A DNA stretch of 21,988 bases, from NCBI GenBank assembly GCA_964354255.1, contig CAYGYX010000036.1, positions 1 through 21,988 on the forward strand. The letters are read 5' to 3'. The DNA comes from VGBK01 sp964354255 (GTDB lineage: Bacteria > Actinomycetota > Acidimicrobiia > Spongiisociales > UBA11373). Both the position numbers and the translations under genes were made by a program. The notes under the pieces were generated by a model. It ran no database searches. It was not told the origin of the DNA and saw only the letters and a program-made list of their open reading frames with translations. Each line of letters begins with the position of its first letter. Positions within the stretch are counted from its first letter, which is position 1. This document shows, in pieces, positions 13,435 to 19,082 of this stretch.

Positions 13435-13886
13435 GCCTGCCGGTGGCTCTCGCCGTCGGGCTTGCCGTGCTGGCCCTGTTGACCGCGGCTGCCCTGGTGG
13501 TTCGGGTGAACCGGTTGCAGCGGCGCCTGAGCGTTCTCCCCGAGGACGGCGGGGTGTTCGAGGCGCTGCGCCGCCTCGACGCCGACCTGGCCACCGCCGA
13601 GGAGGCGATCGCGGCCCTGCGGCCGGTGGTGCAGTCTCTGCACGAGCGCCTGCCGGGCGCCCTCCGCTACGCGGCCATGGTCGCCTACGACGCCACCGGC
13701 GACCTGGCGGGCAACCTCTCCCGCTCCATCGCCCTGCTCAACGAACGCGGCGATGGGCTGGTCCTCACCCTGCTCACCCGGCGGAGCGAGAGTCTTTTCT
13801 ACACCAAGATGGTGCGGGCGGGGCAGGGCACGGAGGCCCTTTCGCCCGAGGAGCAAGAAGTGGTCTCCCGGGCGCTGGGGGGTTAG
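13431..13886 (+). CDS. DUF4446-family membrane protein
   Basis: The 151-residue protein has an N-terminal membrane helix (about 5-24), a basic stretch and coiled region (25-70), and a globular C-terminal part. RYAAMVAYDATGDLAGNLSRSIALLNERGDGLVLTLL and the end LSPEEQEVVSRAL match the DUF4446 consensus. The family is common in Firmicutes and Actinobacteria and has no established function to my knowledge. Its GTG start overlaps the stop of the CARDB-like gene, so the two are translationally coupled. The next 91 bases hold a hairpin and the serS promoter. Confidence 0.82.
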   Translation: MSLPVALAVGLAVLALLTAAALVVRVNRLQRRLSVLPEDGGVFEALRRLDADLATAEEAIAALRPVVQSLHERLPGALRYAAMVAYDATGDLAGNLSRSIALLNERGDGLVLTLLTRRSESLFYTKMVRAGQGTEALSPEEQEVVSRALGG

Positions 13887-13941
13887 GCGGCTCGGGCGTC
13901 GGCGTTTCCGGGCCGGCTTGGGGAGGGCTCGCCCGCCGCCG

Positions 13942-13964
13942 GAGCCGGGCCCGGGTGCCGGCTC
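13942..13964. terminator. Hairpin between the DUF4446 gene and serS
   Basis: GAGCCGG (13942-13948) and CCGGCTC (13958-13964) form a 7-bp stem with a 9-base GC-rich loop. It ends exactly where the serS -10 box begins. It may terminate the upstream operon; no T-tract follows. Confidence 0.4.
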
Positions 13965-13970
13965 TACCAT
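13965..13970 (+). promoter_or_regulatory. Candidate -10 box, leaderless serS
   Basis: TACCAT is followed by 7 bases and then the GTG at 13978. The in-frame ATG at 13969 overlaps this box and could not be in the transcript, which supports the GTG as start. Confidence 0.55.
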
Positions 13971-13977
13971 GGATGCG

Positions 13978-15267
13978 GTGATCGACGTTTCCCTGCTTCG
14001 CAGTGATCCAGCAGGCCTGGCGGCGGCACTGGCCCGGCGCCACCTGTCGATAGATGTTCCCCAGTTGGCCGCCCTCGACCGGCGCCGCCGCGAGGCGCGG
14101 GCCCGGGCCGAGGAACTGCGGGCCGCTCAGAAGCGGACCGGCAAGGAGATCGCCTCTCTGCAGGGTGAGGAGAAGGCCGAGGCGATAGCCACGGCCGCCC
14201 GCCTCGCCGAGGAGTACCGGGGTGCCCTGGCGGGGGCCGATGCCCTCGACGCCGCCTTCGACGAGGTGTGGCGCATCCTGCCCAACCCTCCTCACCCCAG
14301 TGCTCCCACCGGTGCCGGTGAGGCCGACAACGTCGAGGTCAAGCGCTGGGGGGAGATCCCCTCCTTCCCCTTCCCGGCCCGCGACCACGTCGAGCTGGGG
14401 GAGGCGCTGGGCCTCATCGACACCGAGCGCGGGGCCAAGGTGTCCGGGGCCCGCTTCGCCTACCTCCGGGGCCCGGCCGCCCTGCTCGAGTTCGCCCTGG
14501 TCCAGTTCGCGCTGCGGCGCCTGGCGGCGGCGGGGTTCTTGCCGGTGGTGACCCCGGTGATGGTGCGAGAGGAGGCGCTCTACGGGACCGGGTTCTTCCC
14601 GGGCGCCCGCGAGCAGGTGTATGCGGTGGGTTCCAGCGAGCGGGGCGGGGCCCCCATCGAGCCCGATGGGCTGTACCTGGTGGGCACGGCCGAGGTGCCG
14701 CTGGCCGCGCAGCACACCGATGAGATCCTGGACGGCGCCGCCCTCCCCACGCGCTACGCCGGCTTCTCCACCTGCTTCCGACGGGAGGCGGGCACCTATG
14801 GGAAGGACACCCGGGGCATCTTCCGGGTGCACCAGTTCGACAAGGTGGAGATGTTCTCCTTCTGCCATCCCGACCGGTCGTGGGAGGAGCACGAGTACCT
14901 GCTCTCCCGCGAGGAGGATCTGGTGCAGGCGCTGGGCCTTCCCTACCGGGTGGTGAACGTCTGCACGGGGGACCTGGGCGACTCGGCGGCCAAGAAGTAC
15001 GACATCGAGGCCTGGCTGCCCGGCCAGCAGGCCTTCCGGGAGATCACCTCCTGCTCCAACACCACCGACTTCCAGTCCCGGAGGCTGCGGATCCGCTTTC
15101 GCGATGACGAAGGCTCCGCCCGCCTGGTGCACACCCTGAACGGCACCGGCGTGGCCGTGGGGCGCACCCTGATCGCCATCCTCGAGAACTACCAGCAGGC
15201 CGACGGCAGCGTGGTGGTCCCCGAGGTCCTCCGCCCCTCGGTCGGCCTGGAGCGCATCGGCCTGTGA
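13978..15267 (+). CDS. serS: Seryl-tRNA synthetase
   Basis: The 429-residue class II synthetase begins VIDVSLLRSDPAGLAA, matching the usual SerRS start MIDxxxLR. It has the long antiparallel coiled-coil arm that grips the tRNA-Ser variable arm (about 30-105). The catalytic core shows LVGTAEVPLAAQHTDE, motif 2 with TCFRREAGTYGKDTRGIFRV, TSCSNTTDFQSRRLRIRF, and motif 3 with LNGTGVAVGRTLIAILENYQ. It charges all serine tRNAs, four of which lie 6 kb away. I prefer GTG 13978 (leaderless, family start) to ATG 13969. It overlaps the downstream methyltransferase by GTGA. Confidence 0.95.
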   Translation: MIDVSLLRSDPAGLAAALARRHLSIDVPQLAALDRRRREARARAEELRAAQKRTGKEIASLQGEEKAEAIATAARLAEEYRGALAGADALDAAFDEVWRILPNPPHPSAPTGAGEADNVEVKRWGEIPSFPFPARDHVELGEALGLIDTERGAKVSGARFAYLRGPAALLEFALVQFALRRLAAAGFLPVVTPVMVREEALYGTGFFPGAREQVYAVGSSERGGAPIEPDGLYLVGTAEVPLAAQHTDEILDGAALPTRYAGFSTCFRREAGTYGKDTRGIFRVHQFDKVEMFSFCHPDRSWEEHEYLLSREEDLVQALGLPYRVVNVCTGDLGDSAAKKYDIEAWLPGQQAFREITSCSNTTDFQSRRLRIRFRDDEGSARLVHTLNGTGVAVGRTLIAILENYQQADGSVVVPEVLRPSVGLERIGL

Positions 15268-15890
15268 GGAGCGGGGAGGTCTTCTCCCACGTCGCCCGGC
15301 GCTACGACGCGGTGAATCGGGTGCTATCGCTGGGGCGGGATGGGGCCTGGCGGCGGTCGGCCATCGCCTATCTCCCACCGGGGCGGGTGCTCGACCTGGG
15401 GGCCGGGACGGGCGGGGCCAATCGCGAGTTCGGCACCCGCCGGGTCGTGGCCCTCGACCCCGCGTCGGCCATGCTCACCCGCAACCCGTCACGGCGTCGG
15501 GTGGCCGGCTTCGGGGAGCACCTCCCCTTCGCCGACGGCTCGTTCGATGGGGTGTTCTCGGCCTTCGTGTTCCGGAACCTGGACTCGATCCCGGCCACCC
15601 TCGCTGAGGTCCATCGGGTGCTGCGCCGGGGTGGGGCGGCGGCGATCGTGGACCTATCGCGTCCGGGGGCACTCTGGAAGCGCGCTCTGCACCGGGCGGG
15701 GACGGCGGTGGTCCTGCCGATGGTGGGCACGCTGGCCGGGTCGCCTCGCGAATACTGGTACCTGCACCGCAGCCTCGACTCCCTGCCGCAGCCAGAGGCC
15801 CTATTCGGCGATGGCCCGCTGCCGGTGGAGCGCCTGTGGCGCATGGGTCCGCTCGGCTTCGTCTACGGGGTGGTGCTGAGGAAGCAGTGA
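15264..15890 (+). CDS. UbiE/MenG-like SAM-dependent methyltransferase
   Basis: The 208-residue class I methyltransferase matches the UbiE/MenG family. FSHVARRYDAVNRVLSLGRD (7-26) parallels the family opening FDRIAPRYDLLNRLLS. VLDLGAGTGG (42-51) is the SAM-binding motif I, and FVFRNLDSIPATLAEVHRVL corresponds to the family's RN-containing helix. SPREYWYLHRSLDSLP matches the late substrate-side segment. The likely job is C-methylation of demethylmenaquinone, but at about 20-30 residues shorter than typical MenG another substrate is possible. The GTG start overlaps the serS stop, so expression is tied to serS. It is followed by a long noncoding repeat region. Confidence 0.85.
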   Translation: MRSGEVFSHVARRYDAVNRVLSLGRDGAWRRSAIAYLPPGRVLDLGAGTGGANREFGTRRVVALDPASAMLTRNPSRRRVAGFGEHLPFADGSFDGVFSAFVFRNLDSIPATLAEVHRVLRRGGAAAIVDLSRPGALWKRALHRAGTAVVLPMVGTLAGSPREYWYLHRSLDSLPQPEALFGDGPLPVERLWRMGPLGFVYGVVLRKQ

Positions 15891-15905
15891 GGGGCAGGCC
15901 GCGGC

Positions 15906-15967
15906 CTTGCCCTCTCTGGCCTGCGGGTCCCCCCTCCCGCGGCGGCGGGAGGGGGTGAGGGGGAGGG
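15906..15967 (+). repeat. 62-bp direct repeat, copy 1
   Basis: It matches 16121-16182 at 60 of 62 positions. It contains a perfect 11-bp hairpin, CCCCCTCCCGC (15930-15940) and GCGGGAGGGGG (15945-15955), followed by a G-run region. It begins 15 bases after the methyltransferase stop and may act as its terminator. Confidence 0.85.
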
Positions 15968-16010
15968 TTTCCTCAGGACCCGCTGTGGCGGGGGAGAGAT
16001 GAGAGGCATT

Positions 16011-16036
16011 CCCTCCCCCGTGGGGACGGGGGAGGG
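16011..16036. repeat. Perfect 10-bp GC palindrome
   Basis: CCCTCCCCCG (16011-16020) and CGGGGGAGGG (16027-16036) flank a 6-base loop, TGGGGA. It lies between the two copies of the 62-bp repeat and is of the same CTCCCCC-GGGGGAG type as the hairpins beside the tRNAs. Confidence 0.7.
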
Positions 16037-16120
16037 TCAGGGTGGGGGTTTCCTCAGCGCCGCGGTGGCGGGAGGGGGTTAGGGGGAGGGCGAGGGTGCG
16101 CGACTGGGTCTGCTGGCGGT

Positions 16121-16182
16121 CTTGTCCTCTCTGGCCTGCGGGTCCCCCCTCCCGCGGCGGCGGGAGGGGGTTAGGGGGAGGG
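16121..16182 (+). repeat. 62-bp direct repeat, copy 2
   Basis: Second copy, 215 bases after the first in the same orientation, with two substitutions. The internal hairpin is at 16145-16155 and 16160-16170. The near identity in noncoding DNA suggests recent duplication or sequence homogenisation. Confidence 0.85.
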
Positions 16183-16262
16183 GTTCAGCCCGTCCCCGCG
16201 GGGGAGAAGAAGAGCCCCCTCTGCGGCCGGCGGCCGCGTCTGTCCCGGGGCGATGTCCTCCA

Positions 16263-16309
16263 CCGCGCCCGGCGGAGCCGGGCGCGGCTCCCCCGCAGCC
16301 GCGGGGGAG
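16263..16309 (-). terminator. Double hairpin downstream of the SRP RNA
   Basis: Two perfect hairpins abut. CCGCGCCCGGC/GCCGGGCGCGG has an 11-bp stem (16263-16287), and CTCCCCCGC/GCGGGGGAG has a 9-bp stem (16288-16309). The second lies 6 bases beyond the SRP RNA 3' end on the minus strand. No T-tract follows. The position suggests transcription termination or 3'-end protection. Confidence 0.5.
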
Positions 16310-16315
16310 ACGATT

Positions 16316-16588
16316 GATCGTGCACCTCGCCGTCGAACTACGGCTCCCGGCGCGTCCCGGGTCGCCGGCTCGAGCCAGGCGCCCCTGCGGCACCCGGGAC
16401 CGTCCGCTTAGGGCTGCTTCCTCCCGGACCTGACCCGGTTCACGGTCGTCCCGCCGCGCAGGACCCGGCCTTCAACGCCACGTGCCCGGCGCTCGGCCCG
16501 ACAGCCGGAGCCCTCGGGCGGGGGATTCCGCCCCGCATGTAGAGGGTTTCGGGTACAGGGCACCCCTAGCGCCCCGCCTAGCACGATC
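16316..16588 (-). ncRNA. ffs: Signal recognition particle RNA, large bacterial type (with Alu domain)
   Basis: The apical domain lies at 16412-16435. Read on the minus strand it contains GGTCAGGTCCGGGAGGAAGC, the universal Ffh-binding hairpin with a GGGA (GNRA) tetraloop. Flanking segments GGGTCCTGCGC and GTGCCGCAGG match helix 8 and the adjoining helix of bacterial SRP RNAs. Upstream, GTGCTAGGCGGGG and GGTGCCCTGTACCCGAAACC match the 5' Alu domain of the Bacillus-type RNA. The ends close perfectly: GATCGTGC (16581-16588) pairs with GCACGATC (16316-16323). About 273 bases, against about 80-115 for the small 4.5S form. It guides co-translational membrane targeting with Ffh. End positions come from the terminal helix and the promoter spacing. 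Confidence 0.9.
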
Positions 16589-16595
16589 GTCGCCC

Positions 16596-16601
16596 AGGGT
16601 A
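16596..16601 (-). promoter_or_regulatory. Candidate -10 box of the SRP RNA
   Basis: Minus-strand TACCCT is followed by 7 bases and then the G that opens the terminal helix of the SRP RNA. Box and spacing agree with the leaderless gene starts in the window. Confidence 0.55.
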
Positions 16602-16618
16602 ATCGCTCCCTCGGCGCG

Positions 16619-16650
16619 CCGGAGCCCGGCGGGTGGGCGCCGGGCTCCGG
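16619..16650 (-). terminator. Hairpin ending the sigma factor/GerMN operon
   Basis: CCGGAGCCCGGCG (16619-16631) and CGCCGGGCTCCGG (16638-16650) form a perfect 13-bp stem with a 6-base loop, 13 bases after the stop codon of the GerMN gene. There is no T-tract. It also separates that operon from the SRP RNA promoter on the same strand. Confidence 0.65.
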
Positions 16651-16663
16651 GGGCGGTGAGGCT

Positions 16664-18475
16664 TCAGTCTCCCGCGATGGCGTAGACCCACTGGGCTCGG
16701 CTGCCGTCGAGGCTGATTCCCACGCGGTAGCCCAGGTAGCCGTCGAACTCCGCGAAGAACGAGAAGTCGAGTTCGTCGTACAGGGGCCGCAGCGCCTCGC
16801 GCTCCGCCTCTGGCACCTCTGCCCAGGAGCCGTAGGTGTGCGCCGACGGCCAGGCGTAGATGGGCAGGCCGTCGCTCTCCACCACTCCGAAGGGGCGCTG
16901 CAGCATGTCGGCGAGGTAGCGCATCGGCTGGTAGTGGAGGAACTCCTCGAGTTGCCAGTGGCCGATGGGGTCGCCGAAGTCGCCGAAGGAGTAGGAGAAG
17001 TCCCCGGCTCCGGATACCAGGGTGCCCAGGGTCGCCCAATCGCAGGCCCTGGCCGCCTCGTACATCTCGGTGCGGAGCTCGGCCACGGCGGCGGGGAGCT
17101 CCAACTGGCCGACCAGTTCCGGGCCGAGAACCTCCCCCGAGCAGGGAATGGCGACCTCGGTGCCCAGGGTGCGCAGCGTGTCGAGGATCTCGTTCAGTTC
17201 GCGGCGCATCTCGTCGGCCTGCCGGTCGAGTTCGGCGCCGCGCTCCCGTAGTTCCGTCCCCTGGTCGAGGGGCAGGCCCACCAGTTGGGCGTCGATGGCC
17301 TCGAGTTCGGCCAGCACCTCGTCGAGCACCGGGTCGATCTCGGCCCGGCGGGCCTCCAGGTCGGTGACATCGTTGGGCAGGGTCGTGGTGGTGCCGGCGG
17401 GGACCAGCCACACCGGGTGCTCCCGCACGTTGGTGCGGCGGCCGTCCTCCATGGAGGTCTCCCAGGCGATCAGGCTGCCCAGTTGGGCCTCCTCCACCTC
17501 GTAGGGGATCTCGATCGCGAAGTCGCCGCGGCAGCCGGTGCCGCAGGTGGCGGTGGTGAACCCCTCCCAGAGGGGGTAGCCGTGCTGGTCGAGCAGGGCC
17601 AGGCTGACGGTGGCCTCGAAGACGTTGGCCGTCCCGCTCACGATGAGGGGGTTGCCGCCGCTGCTGTCCCAGTAGGCCGGGCTCTCGATCATCACCGCCG
17701 GGAGCAGGCCCTCGAAATCGGCGGCGGTGGCGGGGTCGTTGACGATGATCCCTTCGCCGCCGAACACGGTGGTGGGCACCCCCTCGACCAGGAAGCGCAC
17801 CCCGTCGATCTCGTCGAACCTGGTCAGGGTGAGGACCACCTGGGCCAGGCGCCCCATCATGGAGAGCGACCCGCCCCCGGAGGTGAACTCGGCGGAGAGG
17901 TCTACGGTGGCGATGCCGTCGGCGACCGCGACGCCCCGCAGGGTGGTGCCCTCGGGGATGGTGGAGGCGAGGCGCGGTCTGGCCTCCTCCTCACCGGGCG
18001 CGGTGCCGGTCAGGAGGAACTGCAGGGTCTCGGCTACCGGGTCGGAGACGGGGTGAGAGAGCACCGCCCAGGGCCGGGCGACGGCGATCAGGTAGGGCCC
18101 GGGCGCGACCTGGGTGCCGTCGTCCTCCACGAACAGGTAGATCACCGCGTTGCCGGAAAGGAACACCGGGGCGGCGGTGGTGGTGGGCGCCTCGGTGGTG
18201 GTCGGGGCCACCTCCCCGGTGGTGCCGGAGGCCTGGGTCGTCACGGGGCCGCTGGTGGCGGCGATCTCCTGTGTGCCGCCGCGGATCCACAGGAGCCAGC
18301 CCCCGCCGGCCAGCAGGGCGGCCAGGGCCAGGCCCCCAGCGAGGGCCCAGGCCGGCCAGGACTGCCGGGGCGGCCCGCCGGCGATGCGCTCGGCGGTGCC
18401 CATGGGCGGGTAGACGGGGTGGTCTTCGGGCATAGGGTTGATCTCCCGCAGGTGGTCGAACGGGTCGCGGCTCAT
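16664..18475 (-). CDS. Membrane protein with GerMN, Gmad2 and coiled-coil domains; candidate anti-sigma partner
   Basis: The 603-residue protein has a short cytoplasmic tail (1-40, starting DPFDHLREINPMPED), one membrane helix (41-64), and a Thr-rich linker (74-104). A GerMN domain follows (about 108-245; LSHPVSDPVAETLQFLLTG, VADGIATVDLSAEF). Next come a Gmad2-type Ig-like domain (about 258-358) with close cysteines 311 and 315, a coiled coil (about 370-436), and an unrecognised C-terminal domain (about 445-603; Cys445, Cys478; Trp/Tyr-rich). GerMN and Gmad2 are known from sporulation and spore-germination proteins and from LpqB-type lipoproteins. The start overlaps the ECF sigma gene by ATGA, with GGGAG 7 bases ahead. 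It lacks the zinc anti-sigma motif HxxxCxxC, so sigma control by the 40-residue tail is inference. Confidence 0.82.
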   Translation of the reverse strand: MSRDPFDHLREINPMPEDHPVYPPMGTAERIAGGPPRQSWPAWALAGGLALAALLAGGGWLLWIRGGTQEIAATSGPVTTQASGTTGEVAPTTTEAPTTTAAPVFLSGNAVIYLFVEDDGTQVAPGPYLIAVARPWAVLSHPVSDPVAETLQFLLTGTAPGEEEARPRLASTIPEGTTLRGVAVADGIATVDLSAEFTSGGGSLSMMGRLAQVVLTLTRFDEIDGVRFLVEGVPTTVFGGEGIIVNDPATAADFEGLLPAVMIESPAYWDSSGGNPLIVSGTANVFEATVSLALLDQHGYPLWEGFTTATCGTGCRGDFAIEIPYEVEEAQLGSLIAWETSMEDGRRTNVREHPVWLVPAGTTTTLPNDVTDLEARRAEIDPVLDEVLAELEAIDAQLVGLPLDQGTELRERGAELDRQADEMRRELNEILDTLRTLGTEVAIPCSGEVLGPELVGQLELPAAVAELRTEMYEAARACDWATLGTLVSGAGDFSYSFGDFGDPIGHWQLEEFLHYQPMRYLADMLQRPFGVVESDGLPIYAWPSAHTYGSWAEVPEAEREALRPLYDELDFSFFAEFDGYLGYRVGISLDGSRAQWVYAIAGD

Positions 18476-18987
18476 TGCTCGTCTCCCGTATCGTTCATGG
18501 CTTGGTCCAGTCGGCGGCGGGCCCGGTGCAGGCGGATCGCCGCCGCGTTGGGGGAGCACCCGAGGACCGTCCCCATCTCCCGGGGGCCCAGGCCCTCCCA
18601 GGCCGCCAGGCGCAGCACTTCCCGGTCGTCGGCTCGCAGGTCCTCGAGGGCGGCGAGCACCCCGATTGGATCGGGGGCCGGCTCCGGGGCCGGGGTGCCT
18701 TCGGCGGCGCGAGCGGCCAGGCGGTCCCGGCGGCGGCGGCTGCGCTCAGCGTTGGCCACCACCCGCCGGGCGACGCCGTAGAGCCAGGGCAGGGCGCCGG
18801 GTTCGGAGGGGACGTGGGCGATCCTGCGCCAGGCGATGGTGAAGGCCTCGGCCGCCGCATCGGCGGCCTCGTCGCGGCCCAGCCGGCGTCCGGCGTACCG
18901 GTACACCGCCGGGTAGTGGCGGGCGAACAGGGCGCGGAAACGCTCCTCCGGATTGGACCCGGTCGCCTCGAGGCGGGAGTCGGTCAT
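18472..18987 (-). CDS. ECF-type RNA polymerase sigma factor
   Basis: The 171-residue protein has sigma region 2 (about 12-80: FRALFARHYPAVYRYAGRRL, EAADAAAEAFTIAWRRI, GALPWLYGVARRVVAN), an Ala/Pro linker, and region 4 (about 110-165: LRADDREVLRLAAWEGL, MGTVLGCSPNAAAIRLHRAR). It should direct RNA polymerase to a small regulon, probably including its own operon. The ATG at 18987 is preferred over 19044 because GGGGAG lies 4 bases before it and it gives the family start. It overlaps the GerMN membrane protein by ATGA, the usual layout for a sigma factor and its regulator. I see no clear ECF -35 (GGAAC) upstream. Confidence 0.9.
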   Translation of the reverse strand: MTDSRLEATGSNPEERFRALFARHYPAVYRYAGRRLGRDEAADAAAEAFTIAWRRIAHVPSEPGALPWLYGVARRVVANAERSRRRRDRLAARAAEGTPAPEPAPDPIGVLAALEDLRADDREVLRLAAWEGLGPREMGTVLGCSPNAAAIRLHRARRRLDQAMNDTGDEQ

Positions 18988-19070
18988 CGTGCTCCCCACA
19001 CTCCCACATGTCCAGGACAAGGCTGTGATTTCACTGTGGGCCAAGGAGCGAGCGCGGCCGCAACCGCCGC

Positions 19071-19076
19071 TACGCT
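19071..19076 (+). promoter_or_regulatory. Candidate -10 box, leaderless MFS gene
   Basis: TACGCT is followed by 6 bases and then the GTG at 19083, the same hexamer and spacing as crgA. No Shine-Dalgarno is visible. The 95-base gap to the divergent sigma gene holds nothing else that I can identify. Confidence 0.55.
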
Positions 19077-19082
19077 CGGCCT

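Larger units (their letters stand above)
15891..16315. other. Noncoding repeat-rich region between methyltransferase and SRP RNA
   Basis: These 425 bases carry no credible gene; the short open frames are low-complexity Gly/Arg/Pro strings. They hold two copies of a 62-bp repeat, several perfect GC hairpins, repeated GGTTTCCTCAG segments (near 15965 and 16048), and G-runs of the form GGGAGGGGGT(G/T)AGGGGGAGGG that could form G-quadruplexes. The right part (about 16190-16309) resembles the DNA downstream of both tRNA-Ser units. Confidence 0.75.

Noticed and set aside
15906..16310. CRISPR array
   Set aside because: There are only two copies of the long repeat, 153 bases apart end to start, with no regular spacers and no cas genes.
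16342..16376. Hairpin read first as a terminator of a small 4.5S RNA
   Set aside because: Once the Alu domain and the terminal helix were recognised, this pairing fits inside helix 5 of the large SRP RNA.
16042..16433. Short open frames on both strands in the repeat region and SRP RNA
   Set aside because: They are low-complexity Arg/Gly/Pro strings over repeats and a structured RNA, with no ribosome-binding sites.
18988..19082. Small RNA or ECF autoregulatory promoter between sigma factor and MFS gene
   Set aside because: I could not find a convincing GGAAC-type -35 element or a stable hairpin; only the MFS -10 box is supportable.
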